Origin: an uncultured Oscillospiraceae bacterium
GTDB taxonomy: Bacteria > Bacillota > Clostridia > Oscillospirales > Oscillospiraceae
Length of the DNA stretch: 45,194 bases
Direction of reading: 5' to 3'
Assembly (NCBI GenBank): GCA_944385545.1
Contig: CALWXQ010000007.1
Coordinates: 1 to 45,194, forward strand
The position numbers were made by a program, and so were the translations under genes. The notes below the pieces were generated by a model, which did not search any database, was not told the DNA's origin, and saw only the letters and a list, made by a program, of their open reading frames with translations. The first letter of the stretch is position 1, and every line of letters begins with the position of its first letter. Positions 24,518 to 32,973 of the stretch are shown here, piece after piece.

Positions 24518-25216
24518 TCAATCGCAGAACTCCGCTACGCACCGCTCATAGGCGGCTACCGGATCCGCGTCGGCGGTGATGGGACGGCCCACCACGATGT
24601 AGTCCGAGCCGATGGCCTTTGCGGCGGCGGGGGTCATGACCCGCTTCTGGTCGCCGGTATCCCCGTCCGCGAAGCGAACGCCGGGGGTGACGGTGAGGAA
24701 GTCCTTGCCACAGCGGTGGTGAACCTTCCCGGCCTCCAGGGGGGAGCAGACGATGCCGTCCAGACCTGCGTTCCGGGCGGTTTCGGCATAGTGCATCACC
24801 ACCTGATCCATGGGCTGGTGGATCAGCAGATCCCGCTCCATGGCCTCCTGATCCGTGGAGGTCAGCTGGGTTACGGCAATGAGCAGGGGGCGGGTGCCGT
24901 CGGGCCGGGTCAGGCCCTCTAGGGCGGCGGTCATCATGGCGGTGGTGCCGGCGGCGTGGAGGTTGGTGATGTCCACATCCAGGCGGCTGAGCACGGCCAT
25001 GGCCTTTTTAACGGTGTTGGGGATGTCGTGGAGCTTTAAGTCCAGGAAGATCTTGTGGCCCCGGGCCTTGATCTGCCGGACGATCTGGGGGCCTTCGGCA
25101 TAGTACAGCTCCATGCCGATTTTTACAAAGGGCTTTCTTCCGGTGAATTTGTCCAGGAAGGCAAAGGTTGCCTCAGCGGATGAAAAATCGCATGCAATAA
25201 TTACGTCCTTACCCAT
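24518..25216 (-). CDS. pyrF: orotidine 5'-phosphate decarboxylase
   Basis: 232 residues, type I family. VIIACDFSS at the start, the catalytic Lys-Asp array in FLDLKLHDIPNTVKKAM, and the C-terminal phosphate-binding VTPGVRFADG and DYIVVGRPIT. It decarboxylates OMP to UMP. The ATG lies within the 3' end of pyrD (8-bp overlap) behind AGGAGG. Confidence 0.95.
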   Translation of the reverse strand: MGKDVIIACDFSSAEATFAFLDKFTGRKPFVKIGMELYYAEGPQIVRQIKARGHKIFLDLKLHDIPNTVKKAMAVLSRLDVDITNLHAAGTTAMMTAALEGLTRPDGTRPLLIAVTQLTSTDQEAMERDLLIHQPMDQVVMHYAETARNAGLDGIVCSPLEAGKVHHRCGKDFLTVTPGVRFADGDTGDQKRVMTPAAAKAIGSDYIVVGRPITADADPVAAYERCVAEFCD

Positions 25217-26126
25217 GGCGCGCGCCTCCTATAATGTCATTGAGATTTTGAATGCCGTATTTCTTCATGGTTTCAGGCAGAGCCTGGATGATGTCCCGAC
25301 AGGCGAAGGGATTGACCAGATTGGCGGCGCCCACTTCCACAGCGGTGGCGCCTGCCAGCATCATTTCCACCACATCCTCGGCGCTGCTGACGCCGCCCAT
25401 GCCGATCACCGGGATCTTCACCGCCTGGGCTACCTGCCAGACCATCCTCAGCGCCACCGGGAAGATGGCCGGGCCGGAGAAGCCGCCCATGGTATTGGCG
25501 ATCACCGGGCGGCGGCTGCGCAGATCGATGCGCATGCCCAGCAATGTGTTGATCAGACTGATGCCGTCGGCCCCTGCGTCCTCACAGGCCTTGGCAATGG
25601 CCACAATGTCGGTGACGTTGGGGGAGAGCTTGATGATCACAGGCTTTTTGGTGACGGCTTTCACCGCTCTGGTCACCTCCGCCGCGGCCTCCGGCTGGGT
25701 GCCGAAACTCATGCCGCCGCCGTGGACATTGGGGCAGCTGACGTTGACCTCCAGCCAGCCCACCTGGTCTTCCTGATCCAGCCTCTGGCAGGTGTAGGCG
25801 TAGTCCTCCACGCTGAAGCCGGAGACGTTGGCCATTACCGGCTTATGAAAGCACTGTTTCAGCCGGGGCAGCTCCTGGGCAATGACCTTTTCCACGCCGG
25901 GATTTTGCAGGCCTACGGCGTTGATCAGGCCGCCGGTGCACTCGGCGATCCGGGGCGTGGGGTTGCCGAACCGGGCGTCCCTGGTGGTGCCTTTAAAGGA
26001 GAAGGTGCCGAGGATGTTGATGTCATAGATCTCGGCGAACTCGTAGCCGTAGCCGAAGGTGCCGGAAGCGGGGATCACCGGATTGTCCAGGGGGATGCCG
26101 CAGAGGCTTACGGTTAAACTTGCCAT
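25209..26126 (-). CDS. pyrD: dihydroorotate dehydrogenase type 1B, catalytic subunit
   Basis: 305 residues. PVIPASGTFGYG, the catalytic cysteine in EVNVSCPNVHGGG (class 1), VIIKLSPNVTDI and PVIGMGGVSSAEDVVEMMLAGA (FMN phosphate site). The partner PyrK is encoded directly upstream with a 13-bp overlap, so it is the NAD-linked 1B form, oxidising dihydroorotate to orotate and passing electrons through PyrK. Confidence 0.95.
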   Translation of the reverse strand: MASLTVSLCGIPLDNPVIPASGTFGYGYEFAEIYDINILGTFSFKGTTRDARFGNPTPRIAECTGGLINAVGLQNPGVEKVIAQELPRLKQCFHKPVMANVSGFSVEDYAYTCQRLDQEDQVGWLEVNVSCPNVHGGGMSFGTQPEAAAEVTRAVKAVTKKPVIIKLSPNVTDIVAIAKACEDAGADGISLINTLLGMRIDLRSRRPVIANTMGGFSGPAIFPVALRMVWQVAQAVKIPVIGMGGVSSAEDVVEMMLAGATAVEVGAANLVNPFACRDIIQALPETMKKYGIQNLNDIIGGARHG

Positions 26127-26848
26127 AGAATTTCCTCCTTCCGCATCACCGGGCCGTCCTTGCAGATCCGCTTATACCCGGTGAGGGTCTTGCAGGAGCA
26201 GCCCATACAGGCGCCGAAGCCGCAGCCCATCCGCTCCTCAAAGCTCAGCTGACCGGAGACGGCGGTGGCCCGGTACACAGCCTTGAGCATAGGCTCCGGG
26301 CCGCAGGCGTAGAAGTAGGTGGCGTCCTCCGGCAAGGCGTGGGTGACGAAGCCCTTGACGCCGTAGCTGCCGTCGGCAGTGGTGACGGTGACCTCACAGC
26401 CCAGAGCTTTGAACGCGTCTTCGTAGAAAATCTCAGAGGCGGTATTGAAGCCGAGCACCACCCGCACGCGCCTGCCCTGGGACAGGAGCCGCTTGGCCAG
26501 ATGGTACAGCGGCGGGACGCCTACGCCGCCGCCGATGAGCACCGGGCGATCTCCCGCCGGGGTCGGATCATAGCCGTTGCCCAGGCCGGTGAGCAGATCC
26601 AGGGTCTGGCCGGGCGCCATCCGCGCCAGCTGCTCCGTGCCTTTGCCCACCACCTTATAAACCAGGGTCAGGGTGGTTTCGTCATAGTCACACACGGAAA
26701 TGGGGCGGCGCAGGTACAGTCCCTGGAGCTGAATGTTGACGAATTGGCCCGGAGCGGTGATGGCGGAGGTGTCGCCTTGGAGCACCAGCTTCCACACCGA
26801 ATCGGTGAGGGCTTCGTTGCTGATGATTTGGAACAGACTTTGTTTCAT
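26114..26848 (-). CDS. pyrK: dihydroorotate dehydrogenase electron transfer subunit
   Basis: 244 residues of the ferredoxin-NADP reductase superfamily: FAD-binding LRRPISVCDYD, NAD-binding GGGVGVPPLYHLAKRL and FYACGPEPMLKAV, then the [2Fe-2S] cysteine cluster in MGCGFGACMGCSCKT plus a later Cys (RICKDGPV). It carries electrons from PyrD flavin to NAD+. Overlaps pyrD by 13 bp, ensuring 1:1 production. Confidence 0.95.
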   Translation of the reverse strand: MKQSLFQIISNEALTDSVWKLVLQGDTSAITAPGQFVNIQLQGLYLRRPISVCDYDETTLTLVYKVVGKGTEQLARMAPGQTLDLLTGLGNGYDPTPAGDRPVLIGGGVGVPPLYHLAKRLLSQGRRVRVVLGFNTASEIFYEDAFKALGCEVTVTTADGSYGVKGFVTHALPEDATYFYACGPEPMLKAVYRATAVSGQLSFEERMGCGFGACMGCSCKTLTGYKRICKDGPVMRKEEILWQV

Positions 26849-26902
26849 AATCCCTCCTGGGTTGCGCCGGGAAGGGATCTTCCCGGCGGAGCGGAACGGC
26901 GA

Positions 26903-29900
26903 TCAGGCGTCGATGGTGGAGATGGTCAGGGTGGTCTCCTCCAGAACGTCCAGAAGCACCTTAATGGTGTCCAGAGAAGTGAACAGGTTCACATTGTGCT
27001 CCGTGGCAATCTGGCGGATGGTGATGCCGTCGCCCTCGTTGGCGCCGGGATCTCTGGTGTTGATCACGTAGGCGATGTGGCCCTGGCGCAGAGCGTTGGG
27101 AATCTCGTTGCTGCCGTCGCTGATCTTGCCCAGCACGTGGGTGCGGATCCCGTTGGACTTTAAGAACACGGCGGTGCCGTAGGTGGCCTCGATGTTGAAG
27201 CCCAGCTGGTAGAACCGGCGGATCAGGGGCAGGGCCTCGTCCTTGTCCTTGTCGGCCACGGTGACGAACACGGTGCCGTAGTTCTGTAGCTTCATGCCGC
27301 TGGCCTGGAGGGCCTTGTACAGGGCCCGGGTCATGGTGCGGTCGTAGCCGATGGCTTCGCCGGTGGACTTCATCTCCGGGGACAGGTAGGCGTCCAGACC
27401 CCGGATTTTATTGAAGGAGAAGACGGGAGCCTTGACGTACCAGCGCTCCTTCTCGTCGGGATAGATATGGAAGAAGCCCTGCTCCTTCAGGCTCTTGCCC
27501 AGAATCACTTCTGTGGCGATGTCGGCCAGGGAGTAGCCGGTGGCCTTGCTCAGGAAGGGAACCGTACGGGAGGAGCGGGGATTGACCTCAATGATAAACA
27601 CATTGTCATGCTCGTCCACAATGAACTGAATGTTGAACAGGCCCACAATGCCGATGCCCAAGCCCAGCTTCTTGGCGTATTGGAGGATGATGCCCTTGAC
27701 CTTGGAGGAGATGGAGAAGGAGGGATAGACGGAGATGGAGTCGCCGGAGTGGATGCCGGTACGTTCCACCAGCTCCATGATGCCGGGAACGAACACGTCA
27801 TGACCGTCGCAGATGGCGTCCACTTCCACCTCACGGCCCTGGATATACTTATCCACCAGCACGGGCTTGTCCTCGTCGATCTCCACGGCGGTGCGCAGAT
27901 AGTGGCGCAGCTGGCTTTCGTTGGAGACGATCTGCATCGCCCGGCCGCCCAGAACGAAGCTGGGACGCACCAACACGGGGTAGCCGATGGCGTTGGCAGC
28001 TTCCAGACCGTCGGCGATGTTGGTGACGGCCTTGCCCTTGGGCTGGGGAATGTTCAGCTCCTGGAGAAGCTTCTCAAAGGCGTCCCGATTCTCTGCCTTG
28101 TCGATGGCGGCGCAGTCGGTGCCGATGATCTTCACGCCCCGGTCGGTCAGGGGCTGGGCCAGGTTGATGGCGGTCTGGCCGCCCAGGGAGGCGATGACGC
28201 CGTCGGGCTTTTCGTACTCGATGATGTTAATTACATCTTCCGTGGTCAGAGGCTCAAAGTAGAGCTTGTCGGCGGTGGTATAGTCCGTGGAGACGGTCTC
28301 GGGGTTGTTGTTGATGATAATGGCCTCATAACCGGCCTCGCGGATGGTCATTACCGCGTGGACGGTGGAGTAGTCGAATTCCACACCCTGGCCGATGCGG
28401 ATGGGGCCGGCGCCCAGCACCACGATCTTCTTCTTGTCGGTGAGGATGGAGTCGTTCCTGCCGGTGTAGGAGGAGTAGAAGTAGGGGATGTAGGCCCCGG
28501 TGTGGCAGGTATCCACCATGCGGAAGGAGGGGAACAGGTTGTTGGCCTTGCGCAGGCCGTAGACCTCCAGCTCGCCGCACTTCCACAGCCGGGCGATGTA
28601 CTTGTCGCTGAAGCCCATCTCCTTGGCGGCCTTCAGGGCGGCAACGTCATTGACCTTCACCCGCAGCAGCTCCTCCATGTCGATGATCCGCTTCAGGGCC
28701 TCCAGGAAATAGGGGGTGATCTGGGTGACTTCGGCGATCTTCTCCACAGTCTCGCCGTGGTACAGAAGCTCGGCAATGGCGAAGATATTGTCGGAGCGGA
28801 ACTGGCTGATGTACTCCAGCAGTTCCTCCTTGCCCATGTTGTCAAATTTGGAAAGATACACGTGGTTGGCGCCGATCTCCAGGGAGCGGATGCCCTTGAG
28901 CAGGGCTTCCTCCAGATTGGAGCCGATGCCCATAACCTCGCCGGTGGCCTTCATCTGGGTGCCCAGGGCGTTGGAGGCGGAGGCGAACTTGTCGAAGGGG
29001 AACCGGGGCAGCTTGGCCACTACATAGTCCAGCTGGGGCTCGAAGGCGGCGTTGGTGTTGGCAATCTTGATCTCCTCCAGGTGCATGCCCATGGCGATCT
29101 TGGCGGTGACCCGGGCAATGGGGTAGCCGGAGGCCTTGGAAGCCAGAGCGGAGGAGCGGGAGACCCGGGGATTGACCTCAATGAGGAAGTATTCCGAGGA
29201 GTGGGGGTTCAGGGCGAACTGAACGTTGCAGCCGCCTTCGATCTTCAGAGCGCGGATGATCTTAATGGCGGAGTCGTTGAGCATCTTCAAATCTTCCGGG
29301 CTGAGGGTCATAATGGGGGCAACCACCAGGCTGTCGCCGGTGTGGACGCCTACGGGGTCAATGTTTTCCATGCCGCAGATGGTGATGGCGTGGTCGGCGG
29401 AGTCCCGCATGACCTCGAACTCAATCTCCTTATAGCCCTTCACGGACTTTTCGATGAGCACCTGGTGGACAGGGGAGAGGTTAAAAGCGTTGAGGCCTAC
29501 CTCGATAAGCTCTTCCTCGTTGTAAGCGAAGCCGCCGCCGGTGCCGCCCAGGGTGAACGCCGGACGCAGAACCACAGGATAGCCGATGCGCGCGGCGGCG
29601 GCCTTGGCCTCCTCCAGGGAGTAGGTGATCTCCGAGGGGATCACCGGCTCGCCGATGGACTGGCACAGCTCCTTAAACTTTTCCCGGTCTTCCGCCTTCT
29701 CAATGGATTCGCTGGAGGTGCCCAGGAGCTTGACCCGGCATTCCTTCAGAACGCCCTTCTTCTCCAGCTGCATGGCCAGGTTCAGACCGGTCTGACCGCC
29801 GATGCCGGGAACGATGGCGTCGGGGCGCTCATAGCGGATGATCTTGGCCACGTACTCCAGAGTCAGAGGCTCCATATAGACCTTGTCGGCGATGACGGTG

Positions 29901-30070
29901 TCGGTCATGATGGTGGCGGGGTTGGAGTTACACAGCACCACTTCGTAGCCTTCCTCCTTCAGGGCGAGGCAAGCCTGGGTACCGGCGTAGTCAAATTCCG
30001 CGGCCTGACCGATGACGATGGGGCCGGAGCCTATGATCAAAATTTTTTTGATGTCAGTTCTCTTAGGCAT
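26903..30070 (-). CDS. carB: carbamoyl-phosphate synthase large subunit
   Basis: 1055 residues, close to the family norm of about 1065. Two homologous halves each with an ATP-grasp domain: N-half KILIIGSGPIVIGQAAEFDYAG-type start (here 19 residues shown as IIGSGPIVIGQAAEF) and GGTGGGFAYN; C-half VVLGAGPIRIGQGVEFDYS and VLGGRAMQIV; then a C-terminal MGS-like allosteric domain (FNIEATYGTAVFL...INTRDPGANEGDG). It makes carbamoyl phosphate from bicarbonate, ATP and ammonia. The glutaminase subunit gene carA is not in this operon or window. It lies 42 bp after pyrC. Confidence 0.96.
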   Translation of the reverse strand: MPKRTDIKKILIIGSGPIVIGQAAEFDYAGTQACLALKEEGYEVVLCNSNPATIMTDTVIADKVYMEPLTLEYVAKIIRYERPDAIVPGIGGQTGLNLAMQLEKKGVLKECRVKLLGTSSESIEKAEDREKFKELCQSIGEPVIPSEITYSLEEAKAAAARIGYPVVLRPAFTLGGTGGGFAYNEEELIEVGLNAFNLSPVHQVLIEKSVKGYKEIEFEVMRDSADHAITICGMENIDPVGVHTGDSLVVAPIMTLSPEDLKMLNDSAIKIIRALKIEGGCNVQFALNPHSSEYFLIEVNPRVSRSSALASKASGYPIARVTAKIAMGMHLEEIKIANTNAAFEPQLDYVVAKLPRFPFDKFASASNALGTQMKATGEVMGIGSNLEEALLKGIRSLEIGANHVYLSKFDNMGKEELLEYISQFRSDNIFAIAELLYHGETVEKIAEVTQITPYFLEALKRIIDMEELLRVKVNDVAALKAAKEMGFSDKYIARLWKCGELEVYGLRKANNLFPSFRMVDTCHTGAYIPYFYSSYTGRNDSILTDKKKIVVLGAGPIRIGQGVEFDYSTVHAVMTIREAGYEAIIINNNPETVSTDYTTADKLYFEPLTTEDVINIIEYEKPDGVIASLGGQTAINLAQPLTDRGVKIIGTDCAAIDKAENRDAFEKLLQELNIPQPKGKAVTNIADGLEAANAIGYPVLVRPSFVLGGRAMQIVSNESQLRHYLRTAVEIDEDKPVLVDKYIQGREVEVDAICDGHDVFVPGIMELVERTGIHSGDSISVYPSFSISSKVKGIILQYAKKLGLGIGIVGLFNIQFIVDEHDNVFIIEVNPRSSRTVPFLSKATGYSLADIATEVILGKSLKEQGFFHIYPDEKERWYVKAPVFSFNKIRGLDAYLSPEMKSTGEAIGYDRTMTRALYKALQASGMKLQNYGTVFVTVADKDKDEALPLIRRFYQLGFNIEATYGTAVFLKSNGIRTHVLGKISDGSNEIPNALRQGHIAYVINTRDPGANEGDGITIRQIATEHNVNLFTSLDTIKVLLDVLEETTLTISTIDA

Positions 30071-30112
30071 GGATGGTTCCTCCTGATGATTCGATATATG
30101 TAGATTTAAGGG

Positions 30113-31336
30113 TTAACAGGTTTCGGCGCGGTAGACCACCTTGCCCGCACAGACGGTGGCCATACACTTGCCCCGGATGGGCCAGCCGGCGAAAGGGGTG
30201 GCCTTGCCCAGGGAGAGGAAGTCCTCCGGGGAAACGGTGGAAGCGGCGTTCAGATCCCAGATGGTGTAGTCGCAGCCAAGGGGGATGCCGAAGCGCTTGC
30301 GGGGATTGCCGCACAGCAGCCGGGCCACGTCCTCCAGATGAAGGATCCCGGGCTTGACCAGATAGGTGTACAGGATGGGGAAGGCCGTCTCCAGACCCAC
30401 CACGCCGAAGGCGCTTTTTTCCAGACCCCGGGATTTTTCTTCCATGGAGTGGGGGGCGTGATCGGTGGCGATCATGTCGATGGTGCCGTCCAAAATCCCT
30501 TCCACCAGGGCCTGGCGGTCTTCTTTACCCCGGATGGGAGGGTTCATTTTGAATCGGCCGTCTTCTTGCAGCATGCTATCGTCCATCACCAGGTAGTGGG
30601 GGCCGGTCTCGCAGGTCACGTCCAGACCCTGGGCCTTGGCCCGGCGGATCAGCGCCACGCTTTCCTTGGTGGAGATATGGCAGACGTGGTAGCGCGCTCC
30701 GGTTTGGCGCACCAGCTCCAGATCCCGGGCGATCTGGCCCCATTCGCTTTCCGAGCAGATGCCCCGGTGGCCGTGCTCCCGGGCGTAGCCGCCGTCGTGG
30801 ATATAGCCGCCCCGGAGCAGGGAATTATCCTCGCAGTGGGCCACGATGATCCGATCCAGCGCCTTGGCGCGAAGCATGGCCTGGCGCATCATGTCTTCGT
30901 CCTGGATGCCCCGGCCGTCGTCGGAAAAGCCCATCACATGGGGCGCCATGCCCTCCAGATCCGCTAGCTGTTCTCCCTTTTCCTCCAGGGTGATGGCGCC
31001 GTAGGGATAGACGTGGATGCAGGCGTTGCCCCGAATCAGGCTCCGCTGAAGCTCCAGATGGGCGGGGGTGTCCGGCACCGGGTTCAGGTTGGGCATGGTG
31101 CATACCGCCGTGTAGCCGCCCCGGGCCGCTGCCCGGGAACCGGTGGCTATGGTCTCCTTATAAGAAAAGCCCGGCTCTCGGAAATGCACATGCACGTCAC
31201 AAAAGCCGGGGAATATCACATAGGAAGAAGAAAGGAATGCGCAAAGACCATTGGCGGCAATGGAATCGCCAATGCTTTCAAAAAAAGCGGGGCCAAAAGA
31301 AGGGGAAATGATCGCTGCGTTGGCGGTTTCAGTCAT
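30113..31336 (-). CDS. pyrC: dihydroorotase
   Basis: 407 residues, class I type. DVHVHFREPGFSYKETI gives the HxH metal site; YTAVCTMPNLNPVPDTP, VAHCEDNSL, YHVCHISTKES and MIATDHAPHSMEEKS complete the binuclear site and catalytic Asp. It cyclises carbamoyl aspartate. The N-terminal beta-sandwich is short (about 40 residues), with no recognisable loss of catalytic residues. It is the first gene of the pyr operon, starting at ATG 31336 behind AAAGGAG, about 85 nt from the promoter. Confidence 0.94.
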   Translation of the reverse strand: MTETANAAIISPSFGPAFFESIGDSIAANGLCAFLSSSYVIFPGFCDVHVHFREPGFSYKETIATGSRAAARGGYTAVCTMPNLNPVPDTPAHLELQRSLIRGNACIHVYPYGAITLEEKGEQLADLEGMAPHVMGFSDDGRGIQDEDMMRQAMLRAKALDRIIVAHCEDNSLLRGGYIHDGGYAREHGHRGICSESEWGQIARDLELVRQTGARYHVCHISTKESVALIRRAKAQGLDVTCETGPHYLVMDDSMLQEDGRFKMNPPIRGKEDRQALVEGILDGTIDMIATDHAPHSMEEKSRGLEKSAFGVVGLETAFPILYTYLVKPGILHLEDVARLLCGNPRKRFGIPLGCDYTIWDLNAASTVSPEDFLSLGKATPFAGWPIRGKCMATVCAGKVVYRAETC

Positions 31337-31358
31337 GAGTGTCTCCTTTCAATGCCCG

Positions 31359-31411
31359 AAAAAATGTCTTGCCGGAAAGCGGCAAGACGGGTATTGCGGC
31401 AAGCCGCTCTT
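31359..31411 (-). promoter_or_regulatory. candidate transcription attenuator of the pyr operon
   Basis: On the minus strand the leader contains GTCTTGCCG-CTTTC-CGGCAAGAC (31388-31366) followed by ATTTTTT, a complete intrinsic terminator placed before the pyrC ribosome site. Upstream AAGAGCGGC (31411-31403) can pair with GCCGCTTT inside that terminator's 5' arm and loop, giving a mutually exclusive antiterminator. I do not see a clear PyrR binding consensus, and pyrR is not nearby, so the effector is open. Confidence 0.65.
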
Positions 31412-31421
31412 TATCCAGGTA

Positions 31422-31450
31422 AGTATACCACGGATGCAGACCCTTGTCAA
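31422..31450 (-). promoter_or_regulatory. pyr operon promoter
   Basis: Minus strand TTGACA (31450-31445), 17-bp spacer, TATACT (31427-31422): near-perfect sigma-A promoter. Confidence 0.85.
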
Positions 31451-31472
31451 CAACATTTTTTCGGGAGAAAGC

Positions 31473-31501
31473 CCTGCCCGCCGCGGTGCGCGGCGGGCAG
31501 G
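31473..31501 (-). terminator. terminator after trkH
   Basis: A 13-bp perfect stem CCTGCCCGCCGCG / CGCGGCGGGCAGG with a 3-nt loop, 5 bp past the trkH stop; followed on the minus strand by GCTTTCTCC, a weak T-run. Confidence 0.75.
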
Positions 31502-31506
31502 AAGGG

Positions 31507-32955
31507 TCAGCGGCGCTTCCAGGTGTCCTTGGAGAACAACACCAGCATAGGGAAAATCTCCAGCCGTCCGGCCAGCATACCCCAGGACAGCACCAGCTTG
31601 CTGAAGGCGCTGTAGCCGCTGAAGTTGCACAGGGGGCCGACGGCATCAAGGCCCGGGCCGATGTTGTTGAAAGTACACAAGGTGGCGGACAGGTTGGTCT
31701 CAATGGAGAAACCGTCCAGGGAGATCAGAGTGAAAATGGTGAACAGAATCAGCATATAGGCGGCAAGGTAGGCGTTGGTATTGTCCAGCACCTGCTGATC
31801 CACGGACCGGCCGTTGTTGCGCACCAGCTCCACCCGCCGGGGCTGGAGCATTTGGCGGATATTCCGGCGCAGGGTCTTCACCAGCAGCAGCAGCCGGGCC
31901 ACCTTCAGACCGCCGCCGGTGGAACCGGCGCAGGCGCCTACCACCATCAGGCACAGCAGAATGGTCTTGGAAAAGCTGGGCCACAGGTCATAGTTGGTGG
32001 TGGTATAGCCGGTGGTGGTGATAATGCTGCCCACCTGGAAGGCGGCGTGGCGGATGGTCTCGCCCAGGGTGCCGTACAGATCCATGGTGTCCAGCACAAC
32101 GAGCAGGATGCTGCCCAGAATGATGCCCAGATAAAGCCGCAGCTCCTCGTCGGTGAATACGTTTTTCCACTGGCGGATCAGCAGCAGGTAGTAGCAGCTG
32201 AAGTTCACACCGAACAGGATCATAAACACGGTGGTGACGTTTTGCAGATAGGGGCTGTAGCTGCCCATGGAGTCGTTCTTGATGCCGAAGCCGCCGGTAC
32301 CGGCTGTGCCGAAGGCGGTGCAGACCGCTTCCAGCAGAGGCATGTCCCCCAACACCAGCAGAACGATGTTGAGAATGGTCAGCGCCACATAGATCAGATA
32401 CAAAATCGCCGCGGTGTTGCGCATTTTGGGAACCAGCTTGCCTACATCGGGGCCGGGACTTTCCGCCCGGAGCAGATGCATGGTAAAGCCCTGGCCCTTT
32501 TCCCCGCTGAAGGCCAGCAGGAACACCAGTACGCCCATGCCGCCCAGCCAGTGGCTGAAGCTGCGCCAATACAGGATGCTGTTGCTCAAAGCCTCCACAT
32601 CCGGAATCACGGAAGCGCCGGTGGTGGTGAAGCCGGAGACGATCTCGAAGAAGCAGTCCACATAGCTGGGAATCTCCCGGGAGATGTAAAAGGGAAGGCA
32701 CCCCACCAGACTGAGCATGATCCAGCTGAGGCCCACGCATACCAGCCCCTCCTTGGCGTAGAAGGCGCTGGGCGCTCCCCGGCAGATCAGAGCCAGGGCC
32801 AGCACCAGAGCGGCAATGATGGCAATGGTGAGGACAAAGGCTCTGGTGGCGTTGTCCTCTCCGCAGAACAGGCTGATGCACAGGGCCGGGACCATGAAGA
32901 TCCCTTCAATGGACAGGATCTGGGCGAGAAAGCGCCCCATCATTTTATAGTTCAT
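31507..32955 (-). CDS. trkH: Trk/Ktr potassium uptake channel subunit TrkH
   Basis: 482 residues with four repeated membrane-pore-membrane units. Selectivity-loop segments are visible: SGFTTTGASVI, GTAGTGGFGI, TTTGYTTTNYDLW and FNNIGPGLDAVG, each with the expected central glycine. It forms the K+-translocating dimer in the membrane. It follows trkA by 18 bp, so the two are co-transcribed and the TrkA ring gates this channel. Confidence 0.94.
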   Translation of the reverse strand: MNYKMMGRFLAQILSIEGIFMVPALCISLFCGEDNATRAFVLTIAIIAALVLALALICRGAPSAFYAKEGLVCVGLSWIMLSLVGCLPFYISREIPSYVDCFFEIVSGFTTTGASVIPDVEALSNSILYWRSFSHWLGGMGVLVFLLAFSGEKGQGFTMHLLRAESPGPDVGKLVPKMRNTAAILYLIYVALTILNIVLLVLGDMPLLEAVCTAFGTAGTGGFGIKNDSMGSYSPYLQNVTTVFMILFGVNFSCYYLLLIRQWKNVFTDEELRLYLGIILGSILLVVLDTMDLYGTLGETIRHAAFQVGSIITTTGYTTTNYDLWPSFSKTILLCLMVVGACAGSTGGGLKVARLLLLVKTLRRNIRQMLQPRRVELVRNNGRSVDQQVLDNTNAYLAAYMLILFTIFTLISLDGFSIETNLSATLCTFNNIGPGLDAVGPLCNFSGYSAFSKLVLSWGMLAGRLEIFPMLVLFSKDTWKRR

Positions 32956-32973
32956 AATGCGACCTCGTTATGC

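Noticed and set aside
27467..30103. 878-codon plus-strand open frame
   Set aside because: Antisense to carB with Gly/Val/His/Leu-rich nonsense composition; a known artefact of high-GC third positions.
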